This document shows positions 24,183 through 32,165 of a DNA stretch of 37,112 nt, piece after piece. Source of the DNA: Bacteroidota bacterium (GTDB lineage: Bacteria > Bacteroidota > Bacteroidia > Bacteroidales > Bacteroidaceae); the NCBI GenBank assembly GCA_023458215.1, contig JAEXAJ010000091.1, forward strand, positions 1 through 37,112, written 5' to 3'. The first letter of the stretch is position 1, and each line of letters opens with the position of its first letter. The notes below the pieces were generated by a model. The model was not told where the DNA came from and did no database searches. It worked only from the letters and a program-made list of their open reading frames with translations. The position numbers were made by a program, and so were the translations under genes.

Positions 24183-25988
24183 ATGAAAAAGATATATTTT
24201 ATTTTAACCATACTTCTGGCCTCTCTATTCGTATCTTCTTGTCAAGATGAGTACATGGAGAGTAAAACAGGGTATTTGCGCTTAGAGATAGGAACAAATA
24301 TATTTGTTAATCCGCAAACCAAAGTTGTGGCTGACTATAATCCCAAACAAATAGCAGTACAAATTATAGATGCTACAAATACTGTAGTTAACGAAACGGA
24401 TGACTGGGAAACATGGTCGGATAAACAATTCCGGTTAAAACCCGGAACATATACCATAAAGGCATCATCCAATGGTTTCGATGGTTCGGAGTCAGGTTTT
24501 GATATTCCATATTATGCTGGTAGTGAACAAATAACTATCGAGAGTGGTAAGGAAAAAACAGCAAATATCATCTGTACATTGGCCAATGTAAAGGTGACGG
24601 TTAATTTCGATCAATCATTTGTAGATGCTTTTCAATCGGCAAAAGCAACAGTTGCCTCTAAACTAGCTAATGTTGACGCATTAGATTTCAAGATGGGAAC
24701 CTTTTACAAATCGGCTTACTTCCCTGTAGGAAATTTGTCAACTACAATATCAGTAATCAACAAGTCAGGAAAACAATTCAGCCAGACCAATGACATCAAA
24801 AATGTAAAAGCTCGCGATCACTATATTTTAAATTATAAAGTTGCAGATTCGGGTTCTATGGGAAATGTTAATGTAAGTGTAGATGAAACACAAACAGTCT
24901 ATACGTTTACTTTCAATGTTTCAACCCAAGCTACCACCAAGTTAGCAGTTAAAGCCGCAAATGCTTGGAGTACTTTTGCATTTATAGAAGGAGAAATAGC
25001 CTCTGCACAAAAAGAGCTAGATCCAACAAAGATGTTGTTCGAGTACAAATTAGCAACAACTAATACTTGGACTGCTGCAACTGCTACACAAGACGGAAAA
25101 GCTTATAGAGCAACTCTGACAAGTTTAAAAGCAAACACTACCTATGATTATCGTATGGTTTATAGGAATGGTAGCGATGAATTTGCAAGTGACGTTATGT
25201 CGTTTACGACTGAAGATGTAGTTGCCTTATACAATGGCAACATGGACAATTGGTTTAAAACAGGGAAAACCATCTATGCTATATCCGAAAATGACTATAA
25301 CAAAGGGATATTCTTTTGGGATTCAAGCAATCCGGGAACAACTACTGGTATAGCATCAATGGTAAATGTGAATCCTACTCAAGGTAATAGCACCATTATA
25401 CATACAGCCGGAGGTAAATCCGCAGAATTAAAATCGCAATATGCATCAGCGCTGGGAATAGGCAAATTTGCAGCAGCAAGTTTATATACCGGTAAGTTTG
25501 ATGGTTTGGTAGGAACTAATGGAGCCAAGATTAACTTTGGCCAGCCATTCACCTCTCGTCCAACCCGACTTCATGGTTGGTTCCAATACTCTGCCGGAAT
25601 AATAAATTATGTTGGCAGCAATACGCCTGCAAGTTTGGATATTAAAAAAGATGAAACTATAGACTTATGCTCTGTATACATCGCATTAACAACAAAAACC
25701 TATTTAGTGAACAATACTGACACAAGTACCTTCATTGATTTTGAGAATGACGAGAGTATCATAGCCTACGGTGAACTACCTTTATCAGAAAGTGGTTCAA
25801 CCAACGGACAGTGGAAAGAAATCAATATAGATCTGAAATATAGAAATCTGACGACTAAACCTACACATATCATCATTGTATGTTCTTCAAGCAGATATGG
25901 TGATTACTTTACCGGCAGCACAAGTAGTTTGATGTATGTTGATGATTTAGAATTAATCTATGGCAACAACCCTATTCTTAAACAATAG
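24183..25988 (+). CDS. DUF4493-FN3-PCMD lipoprotein (operon gene 3)
   Basis: 601 aa. Signal peptide FVSSC with Cys20. DUF4493 spans about 29-240 (GYLRLEIGTN, Lys47 in QTKVV at the place where sister proteins have Arg, LKPGTYTIKAS, IPYYAG at 108-113). A fibronectin-III-like domain spans about 255-343 (LKANTTYDYRMVYRNG). The C-terminal PCMD domain (about 346-595; the name 'putative carbohydrate metabolism domain' does not rest on a known reaction) shows NGNMDNWF, FFWDSSNPG, FTSRPTRL, RYGDYFTG at 571-578 and YVDDLELIY. PCMD has a jelly-roll-like beta pattern and may bind sugars or serve as a tip adhesin. Its genes look AT-rich compared with the flanking housekeeping genes. Confidence 0.85.
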   Translation: MKKIYFILTILLASLFVSSCQDEYMESKTGYLRLEIGTNIFVNPQTKVVADYNPKQIAVQIIDATNTVVNETDDWETWSDKQFRLKPGTYTIKASSNGFDGSESGFDIPYYAGSEQITIESGKEKTANIICTLANVKVTVNFDQSFVDAFQSAKATVASKLANVDALDFKMGTFYKSAYFPVGNLSTTISVINKSGKQFSQTNDIKNVKARDHYILNYKVADSGSMGNVNVSVDETQTVYTFTFNVSTQATTKLAVKAANAWSTFAFIEGEIASAQKELDPTKMLFEYKLATTNTWTAATATQDGKAYRATLTSLKANTTYDYRMVYRNGSDEFASDVMSFTTEDVVALYNGNMDNWFKTGKTIYAISENDYNKGIFFWDSSNPGTTTGIASMVNVNPTQGNSTIIHTAGGKSAELKSQYASALGIGKFAAASLYTGKFDGLVGTNGAKINFGQPFTSRPTRLHGWFQYSAGIINYVGSNTPASLDIKKDETIDLCSVYIALTTKTYLVNNTDTSTFIDFENDESIIAYGELPLSESGSTNGQWKEINIDLKYRNLTTKPTHIIIVCSSSRYGDYFTGSTSSLMYVDDLELIYGNNPILKQ

Positions 25989-26007
25989 AGCACAATTATA
26001 ACTAAAA

Positions 26008-26047
26008 CCTGGAAGAGCATTCCTTCCCCAACGAATCCTCTTCCGGG
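26008..26047 (+). promoter_or_regulatory. Intercistronic stem-loop in the DUF4493 operon
   Basis: CCTGGAAGAG (26008-26017) pairs with CTCTTCCGGG (26038-26047), 10 bp with one G-T pair and a 20-nt loop. It lies in the longest gap of the operon (76 bp), before the beta-barrel gene. It lacks a clear T tract, so it may protect or tune the mRNA rather than end it. Confidence 0.5.
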
Positions 26048-26064
26048 TATACACATTTTTATTT

Positions 26065-26805
26065 ATGAAGATTAAAATAGTATTGTCTTTACTACTGTTA
26101 CTCGCAGGAATTAATTCTGCCAATGCACAACGTCCTAAACGCATAGACCGGGAGATCATGAAATCGGTATTCATCCCCAAAGGACAATGGATGGCAGGAG
26201 GAACAGTATCTTATTCCGAACACGACGAAGACAACTTGAACTTCCTGGTATTAAAAGACGTACAAGGTCTGGGGTATACCTTTAATGTCAGTCCGTACGT
26301 GGGCTATTTCTTTAAAGATAATGTATCGGCTGGTATGCGCTTTGCCTATAACCGCACCTATCTTGATATGGAAAACTTCGAATTGAACCTTGGCGAAGAT
26401 TTCAATATCAACCTAAAAAACCTCTATTATTTAGAGCATAAATATGAGGTATCGGGCTTCCTGCGTACCTATACGCCTATCGGCAAAAGCAAGATATTCG
26501 GTCTTTTCAATGAAGTGAGATTGACTTACGGTTACAGTGAAGGGAAAAACTCTACCGGATCGGGTACGGAATATGATGGAACCTTTGAACGAGCACATAA
26601 TTTACAATTAGGCATTGCTCCGGGTATGACAGCCTTTGTTACCGACTGGTCGGCAGTAGAAGTATCTGTTGGGGTTATGGGTTACAATTTTAAATGGCAG
26701 AATCAGAAAACAAACCAAATAGAATCCGGTAAAAGAAGAACTTCTTCAGGCAATTTCAAGATTAACCTCTTCTCTATCAATATCGGAATGACATTCTACC
26801 TATAA
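26065..26805 (+). CDS. Outer-membrane beta-barrel protein (operon gene 4)
   Basis: 246 aa. The signal peptide is cut after NSANA (residue 22), giving QRPKRID. There is no lipobox, unlike its neighbours. The rest alternates polar and hydrophobic residues in about 8-10 amphipathic strands (MAGGTVSYSEHDE, YTFNVSPYVGYFFKDNVSAGMRFAYNR, FGLFNEVRLTYGYSEG, LQLGIAPGMTAFV) and ends in FSINIGMTFYL, a C-terminal aromatic residue pattern typical of outer-membrane barrels. It has no OmpA peptidoglycan domain. In this operon it may anchor or export the lipoproteins, but that is inferred only from its position. Confidence 0.82.
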   Translation: MKIKIVLSLLLLLAGINSANAQRPKRIDREIMKSVFIPKGQWMAGGTVSYSEHDEDNLNFLVLKDVQGLGYTFNVSPYVGYFFKDNVSAGMRFAYNRTYLDMENFELNLGEDFNINLKNLYYLEHKYEVSGFLRTYTPIGKSKIFGLFNEVRLTYGYSEGKNSTGSGTEYDGTFERAHNLQLGIAPGMTAFVTDWSAVEVSVGVMGYNFKWQNQKTNQIESGKRRTSSGNFKINLFSINIGMTFYL

Positions 26806-26842
26806 ATGACAAGTTGTAAATAGTCTCAAATTAGTAAATGAT

Positions 26843-28498
26843 ATGACAATAAAGAAAATAATATACTGTTTGCTGGGTCTATTGACTTTTGCTGCTTGTG
26901 CAATAGAGAATGATATACCTTATCCAATTGTAGACGGCAGCATATTGACGTTAGAAGTAGAAGGTCAATGCGACGCTGATGGGAATAGCAGTACTCAAAC
27001 CACCATCAACAAGAACAGCCGCATCATAACTTTATACGTCGATGATTCGGTTGATCTGACGAAGCTCCGTATCAAAAAGTTGACGGTGAGCAACGAGGCT
27101 TCGCTAGTTCTTGATTCTGCAATTTGTAATAACTACTCCAAATTTCCTAAAACAGGATTCGAATCATTGGAGAACATACCGGTATCTTCTGATACACGCG
27201 TTAACTTTTCCGATCCTGTAATCGTGACATTAAGAACTTATCAGGATTATCAATGGAAAGTATTAATACAACAAATTATCAAGCGTGACATTGCAGTAGA
27301 GAATCAAATAGGCAAAACGATCATAGACGATGTCAACAGAAATGTAATTATCTATGTTTCAAAAAGCCAACCATTAGATAAGATTAAAGTTTCTTCTTTC
27401 AATTTAGGCGGTGTGCGTGGCAGTGTTGTGCCCGATCCTACCGCTTCCGAAACCTTTGACTTCTCAAAGCCCAGCATCTTCTTTGTATCAAGAGCTTGGG
27501 AAGAAGTCAGCTACAAATGGACTGTCTATGTATATCAGAAAGATGAAGAAACTTCTTCTTCGTCCAATGTCTTCCCGATGACCACTCGTGCAACACTTTC
27601 GGGAAGTATTCAAAGTGGGAAACAACCCACGGTAGAATATAAGAAGACGAATGAAAACGACTGGAAAACTTTGGCATCCTCCGCAATAAAGGTCAATGGA
27701 ACCAGTTATACAGCCTCTTTGGACAAGCTTTCACCCGGCACAGCTTATCAATATCGTGTCAGTGTAAATGGTAATGCAGGAGAGGCGCAATCTTTCAGCA
27801 CTTCACCCGCCACAGTGCTAACTGACGGCAGTTTCGACAACTGGTATAAAGAGGGTAAACTATGGAATCCATGGACTGCAAACGGAACATCCTTCTGGGA
27901 TACGGGAAACCGGGGAGCAACCACCATCAGTGACAGCAACTCCATACCTACCGATGAAACATGCAATGGAAGAGGTCAGGCCGCCTTGTTAGAATCAAAA
28001 TATCTAGTGATGAAGTTCGCAGCAGGCAATATCTTTACAGGCAGTTACCTGAAGACAGTTGGCACGAATGGCGTACTCAGCTTTGGTCGTCCCTTCACCT
28101 CTTTTCCTTCCAAGTTGCGTGTCAACTATAAATACACCTCAGTTAACATAGACAAAGTGGGCGAAGATGCTTATTCTTATCTGAAAGGACGTCCGGACTC
28201 TTGCCACATCTACATAGCTCTGACCGACTGGAACGAGCCTCTCGAAATCCGTACCCGTCCTTCCGAGCGGCAATTGTTTGACAAAAGTGACTCTCATGTG
28301 ATAGCTTATGCCGAGTTGATAAAAGGAGACAATGTATCTGCTTATCAACAAGTAGACTTACCTTTGGAATATCGCTACAGCAACCGGACTCCTAAGTATA
28401 TAGTTGTAGTAGCGAGTGCCAGCAAATATGGTGACTACTTCACCGGAGGTACAGGCAGTAAATTATGGATAGACAATTTTGAACTGATTTACGATTAA
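26843..28498 (+). CDS. PCMD-domain lipoprotein with two N-terminal Ig-like repeats (operon gene 5)
   Basis: 551 aa. Signal LTFAAC with Cys19. No DUF4493 domain. Instead two related Ig-like units lie at about 25-140 and 141-240; both contain the pattern I.(L/I)YV......L.K(L/I)(R/K)(I/V), followed by a strand ending in W.V. A fibronectin-III-like domain spans about 250-325 (LDKLSPGTAYQYRVSVNG). The PCMD domain runs from about 330 to the end: DGSFDNWYKEG, SFWDTGNRG, FTSFPSKL, KYGDYFTGG at 528-536 and IDNFELIY. Its C-terminal half closely parallels gene 3, so the two are paralogues that differ in the N-terminal module. It probably sits on the cell surface as a binding subunit. Confidence 0.85.
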   Translation: MTIKKIIYCLLGLLTFAACAIENDIPYPIVDGSILTLEVEGQCDADGNSSTQTTINKNSRIITLYVDDSVDLTKLRIKKLTVSNEASLVLDSAICNNYSKFPKTGFESLENIPVSSDTRVNFSDPVIVTLRTYQDYQWKVLIQQIIKRDIAVENQIGKTIIDDVNRNVIIYVSKSQPLDKIKVSSFNLGGVRGSVVPDPTASETFDFSKPSIFFVSRAWEEVSYKWTVYVYQKDEETSSSSNVFPMTTRATLSGSIQSGKQPTVEYKKTNENDWKTLASSAIKVNGTSYTASLDKLSPGTAYQYRVSVNGNAGEAQSFSTSPATVLTDGSFDNWYKEGKLWNPWTANGTSFWDTGNRGATTISDSNSIPTDETCNGRGQAALLESKYLVMKFAAGNIFTGSYLKTVGTNGVLSFGRPFTSFPSKLRVNYKYTSVNIDKVGEDAYSYLKGRPDSCHIYIALTDWNEPLEIRTRPSERQLFDKSDSHVIAYAELIKGDNVSAYQQVDLPLEYRYSNRTPKYIVVVASASKYGDYFTGGTGSKLWIDNFELIYD

Positions 28499-28519
28499 AA
28501 GAACAAACTACACATTTTT

Positions 28520-30712
28520 ATGAAACGATATATTGACCATTTTTTCCTATTCGCATTTATCCTCTTCCTCACGGCTTGCCGTGGTGACGAAGAATGGTCT
28601 ATGGCAAGTAGTGGTTTTCTTATATCATTGGGAGACGAACAAACGAATATCACTTCACGTGCCACTCCCGCAGAAATAGGTAAGCCGGTTGCAGACAAGT
28701 TCCAATTGAGAATAACTAAAAAGGAAACGAACAGCATCCTATACAACGGTGCTTATAAATCCGGTCTCATTCAAGCATCAACCGGCAATTATACACTAGT
28801 AGCTTTTTGCGGTGACAATCCCGAACTGGCATGGGATACTCCCTATTACGAAGGCATAACGGAGGCTGAAGTACTGAAAGATCAGACTACTTCCGTCAAC
28901 ATACCCTGTAAAGTGGCCAATGCATTATTATCCATACATTTCAGCAATCCGGATAAGTTTGCCCAATTATATAATTCCTATAACGTCAAAGTAACAGTAG
29001 GCAGTTCATCCCTCAACTTTGACAACAGTGAAACTAAGAAAAGTGCTTATTTTCGTGAAGGCTCCAAAGTAACCTTGACCTTCCATGCCACCGTAAAGGA
29101 AACCGGGAAAGAAGTGTCAATGGTGATAGAGAATGATAACTTACCTCAAACTTTTGCAGCGGGCACGCATACCAAGTTATCACTTACCGCTGCCAAGCCT
29201 ACCTCGGGAACGATTCTCGAAGTAGATAAGGTGGAAGTTGAAAAAGTAACCGTGACGCAAACTATTCCGTTAGAATGGCTGCCCAAACCTAAAGTGACCG
29301 GTTTTAGTGGTAACACAATACTCAACTATACTGAAACTGCAGATGCACCCTCGGAAGCTGTTCTCAGTTATACAGCTTCGTCACCGATACAAGATATAGA
29401 GTTTACACTTGATTTTAAGGATCCGCAATATAGCGGGTACAATAAGAGGTATATACTCTCGGAATTGACGGAAGAAGAACGAGGAGTTTTGGAAGGTATC
29501 GGTATGAAATTACCTGTTCTAGATGGAATTTCTACGAAAGGTACACTTGATTTGAGTACGCTAATTGCCAACCTTCAAACGAATGCAGGAGCAGAGGTCA
29601 TTAATACCATCAAGCTAAATGTAAAAGCCAACAACCGATGGAGTAATGTAACAGAAGATGGAACTAAAGGCGAAGGAGAAAACTACGAAATTAAAGTAGT
29701 GAAGCCGGAGTTTACAGTAGATGTACAGCCAGGAAATGTATGGACGAAAGAGTTTACTATTGACGAGATAGTTGCTTCGACCGGTAAAGCGGAAAACATA
29801 AAAAAGAATTTAGTATATCAGTATAGTGCAGATGGAGGGAGTACTTGGCAAGAATGCAGTAATTTAATCAAGTTCGATGCCATTCCGACAAACAAAAATT
29901 ATAAGGTAAAAGCATGTTATCGGAATTGTATCAACTCGAATAATGTAGCAGAAGTGACTCTTGAAGAACCAACTCAAATACCTAATTCGGATATGGAAGA
30001 TTGGTATATAGAAACAAAAAAGAAATCAGGAGGATGGCCTTTTAAGGATAAAACATATTATACATTTCACCCCTATGCCAATGGTGCATCAAACTTATCA
30101 TGGTGGGATACAAATAATGATAAAGCACAAGGTGGAACTTATCTTGTAGGTATATGGTATGAAGGTTGCTTTGCATCGTGCGTCAGCTATACTGAAGATG
30201 CTCATCAAGGTTCAAAAGCAGCATTAATGTACCTTTCGGGATGTGGTGACAGCTATGCCAATACGGGAGCAACTTACGTAGGAGGAGCAATGGTAGGCAG
30301 TCTGTTTATAGGTTCATATAATTCTGGAATAGTTCAAGGACATGCCTTTGCCTCACGCCCTACTTCGTTGTCTTTCTGGTACAAATACAAACCCTACAAT
30401 TCGGATGCATTCAAAGTAGCAGTCTCTTTAAAGAATGGTGATGAGGAAATTGCAACTGGTACATACATACCTGAAGCCTATTCTGTAGAAGATGGCTCAT
30501 ATACGGAGGCTACGGTTCACCTTAACTATAGCAAAGCCGATAAGAAAGCGACAACAATATGCGTTCAATTCTTGGCATCAAATAAATCCTCACTTTCTGA
30601 AAGTGACTTTGTAAAAGGAACTACAATCAATTATCCAACTATTGGAGATTGGACTGTGCACATGGGTAGTGTGCTGAAAATTGATGATCTTTCGTTGAAC
30701 TATTCAAAATAA
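28520..30712 (+). CDS. DUF4493 plus divergent PCMD lipoprotein (operon gene 6)
   Basis: 730 aa, the largest of the set. Signal FLTAC with Cys20, followed by RGDEE. DUF4493 spans about 30-255 (SGFLISLGDE, Arg47 in TSRATP, STGNYTLVAFCGD, TPYYEG, then the family end motif IPLEWLPKP). A middle region (about 260-490) has a domain like the end of gene 2 (SEAVLSYTASSPIQDIEFTLDF) and an Ig-like unit. The last 240 residues are a divergent PCMD domain (NSDMEDWYIE, SWWDTNND, FASRPTSLSFWYKY, LKIDDLSLNY); the YGDYFTG signature is not kept. It contains several cysteines in the PCMD part, unusual for the set. It is probably the tip or adhesin-like component. Confidence 0.82.
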   Translation: MKRYIDHFFLFAFILFLTACRGDEEWSMASSGFLISLGDEQTNITSRATPAEIGKPVADKFQLRITKKETNSILYNGAYKSGLIQASTGNYTLVAFCGDNPELAWDTPYYEGITEAEVLKDQTTSVNIPCKVANALLSIHFSNPDKFAQLYNSYNVKVTVGSSSLNFDNSETKKSAYFREGSKVTLTFHATVKETGKEVSMVIENDNLPQTFAAGTHTKLSLTAAKPTSGTILEVDKVEVEKVTVTQTIPLEWLPKPKVTGFSGNTILNYTETADAPSEAVLSYTASSPIQDIEFTLDFKDPQYSGYNKRYILSELTEEERGVLEGIGMKLPVLDGISTKGTLDLSTLIANLQTNAGAEVINTIKLNVKANNRWSNVTEDGTKGEGENYEIKVVKPEFTVDVQPGNVWTKEFTIDEIVASTGKAENIKKNLVYQYSADGGSTWQECSNLIKFDAIPTNKNYKVKACYRNCINSNNVAEVTLEEPTQIPNSDMEDWYIETKKKSGGWPFKDKTYYTFHPYANGASNLSWWDTNNDKAQGGTYLVGIWYEGCFASCVSYTEDAHQGSKAALMYLSGCGDSYANTGATYVGGAMVGSLFIGSYNSGIVQGHAFASRPTSLSFWYKYKPYNSDAFKVAVSLKNGDEEIATGTYIPEAYSVEDGSYTEATVHLNYSKADKKATTICVQFLASNKSSLSESDFVKGTTINYPTIGDWTVHMGSVLKIDDLSLNYSK

Positions 30713-30717
30713 ATCCC

Positions 30718-31422
30718 ATGAAACTTATACTATACATATTAACCCCTCTTCTCTTCCTCCTCGCCTCTTGCCAGCAGGAAGACAACCTACCCTCATCTGA
30801 AACCGGTAAAGGCTACTTGTCTCTATCTTCTATTGAAATAGAAGCAAGTACCATCACTCCCATATCTACCCGTGCCGTCAGTCCTGAACTTGCCATCGAG
30901 ATTATAAAACCTGATGGAACTTCTGTTATAGCATTCGAAGCAGGAGCAGCCCAAGCCTCCGGAAAAATAGAATTACAAGCCGGAGAATACAAACTTAAAG
31001 CATATTCGCCAAACTATGGAAGCACCTTGCAAGATGATGAGCTAGGGGCCCCCATCTACTATAAAGAACAAAACTTCACGATTGTAGAAGAAAAGATAAA
31101 CTATCTCTCCGTCCAAGTGCCTATGACAAACATTGGTGTACAGTTTATGCTACCCGAAGGATTCAACAATTGGTTTATCGACTACGCCTTCTCCGCCCAA
31201 ATAGGTAATCGTAAAGTAACCTTGCAAGAAGGTGAAACAGCCTATTTCGACTTGCCCGAAAGCAGTAATACCAAACTGCAATATTCATTATCAGCTACTA
31301 ACAGCGACAATGAATTCATGCAACAAGACAATAATTTTGAAGGAACATTGACACCTGGCACTGTTTATGGAGTGACATACTCCATTGCAACTCAATCATT
31401 ACTAAGTACGACACCTTATTAA
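30718..31422 (+). CDS. DUF4493 lipoprotein (operon gene 7)
   Basis: 234 aa. Signal LLASC with Cys18, followed by QQEDN. One DUF4493 domain: GYLSLSSIEI, Arg52 in STRAVS, IELQAGEYKLKAYSP, a variant of the family motif (APIYYKE) and weak conservation at the end. It begins 5 bp after gene 6, so the two are surely co-transcribed. It is the shortest and last lipoprotein, a possible major or terminating subunit. No terminator hairpin follows directly; the next structure is the dyad at 31487-31607 behind a new promoter box. Confidence 0.82.
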   Translation: MKLILYILTPLLFLLASCQQEDNLPSSETGKGYLSLSSIEIEASTITPISTRAVSPELAIEIIKPDGTSVIAFEAGAAQASGKIELQAGEYKLKAYSPNYGSTLQDDELGAPIYYKEQNFTIVEEKINYLSVQVPMTNIGVQFMLPEGFNNWFIDYAFSAQIGNRKVTLQEGETAYFDLPESSNTKLQYSLSATNSDNEFMQQDNNFEGTLTPGTVYGVTYSIATQSLLSTTPY

Positions 31423-31478
31423 CTTATACTAACGACAGATTTATCCGATTTCATACTTTACTTTCTTCCAATTAGTAG

Positions 31479-31486
31479 TATCTTTG
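31479..31486 (+). promoter_or_regulatory. -7 box upstream of the HU-like gene
   Basis: TATCTTTG matches TAnnTTTG. A TTTA at 31457-31460 could act as -33 with 18 nt spacing. A transcript from here would start within the left arm of the 121-bp dyad. Confidence 0.55.
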
Positions 31487-31607
31487 TTACTAGTTCTTAG
31501 CACACAACACCCGGGTGTTGAACATATCAACACCCGGATATCATACAGCCTTACATCCGGGTGTCAACACTTGCAACACCCGGGTGTCAGATACTAAGAA
31601 TTAGTAA
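31487..31607. repeat. 121-bp nested dyad with three stems on one axis
   Basis: Three pairs of arms share the same centre at 31547: 31487-31500 with 31594-31607 (14 bp, one G-T), 31507-31520 with 31574-31587 (14 bp, perfect; each contains the palindrome ACACCCGGGTGT) and 31530-31539 with 31555-31564 (10 bp, perfect). The element lies between the DUF4493 operon and the HU-like gene. As RNA it would make one long interrupted hairpin; as DNA it could form a cruciform or a set of protein sites. It may also end the upstream operon. Confidence 0.88.
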
Positions 31608-31675
31608 ATTCCAATGTTAAAATTACCAACGGAACAACTTATAAACAATATCCATCTAAAGTAAAAACAAAGATT

Positions 31676-32155
31676 ATGACTATCCCCTATTTAGTAAGAA
31701 AGAAAGCGAACTTAACGTCCGGTCATAGAGAAGAACGGTGGTACGCCGTGCAGAAAAAGTTACAAGAACGCGGTGGCGTTAATCTTCAGAAATTGTCGGA
31801 GCTACTATCGAAGCAAAGTCATTTCCCGCAAGGTATGATCATGGGAGTCCTTTCGGAACTAGGCGAAACGATTGAAGACATTCTTAGTAACGGACAATCG
31901 GTGACCATACCCGGACTAGGCACATTTCAAACAGCCTTAACAAGTCCGGGATTCGAAGCTCCCGAACAAGTAACTCCCGGCAAAGTGAAACTGACCCGCG
32001 TTTGTTTCAAAGCAGACCGCAAGATGACTGCACGTTTGAAAAAGCAGCCCCGTTACCGTATTCCTTTCAACTTATATTTCCCGGAAAGCAGCATTACGCC
32101 CGCCATGCGCAAAGCAGACGGACAGCAGGCAAAGGCAGAAGAAGAAGGGGAATAA
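31676..32155 (+). CDS. HU/IHF-like DNA-binding protein (HU-HIG type)
   Basis: 159 aa, cytoplasmic. The HU-like fold is visible: a long N-terminal extension (YLVRKKANLTSGHREERWYAV), a helical part (QKLSELLSKQSHFPQGMIMGVLSELGETIEDIL), then GQSVTIPGLGTFQTAL, the beta-arm start typical of HU (normally GFGTF). A C-terminal charged tail ends in AEEEGE. Bacteroides encode many such proteins with roles in nucleoid structure or local regulation. The gene stands alone behind its own promoter box and the 121-bp dyad, which is a reasonable candidate for its target. Confidence 0.88.
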   Translation: MTIPYLVRKKANLTSGHREERWYAVQKKLQERGGVNLQKLSELLSKQSHFPQGMIMGVLSELGETIEDILSNGQSVTIPGLGTFQTALTSPGFEAPEQVTPGKVKLTRVCFKADRKMTARLKKQPRYRIPFNLYFPESSITPAMRKADGQQAKAEEEGE

Positions 32156-32165
32156 ACCTAGGCTC

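Noticed and set aside
27580..27600. TTRAT in the fifth operon gene as another fimbrillin-like processing site
   Set aside because: It lies in the first strand of the fibronectin-like domain, far from the lipid cysteine, and the aligned position in gene 3 has no such motif.
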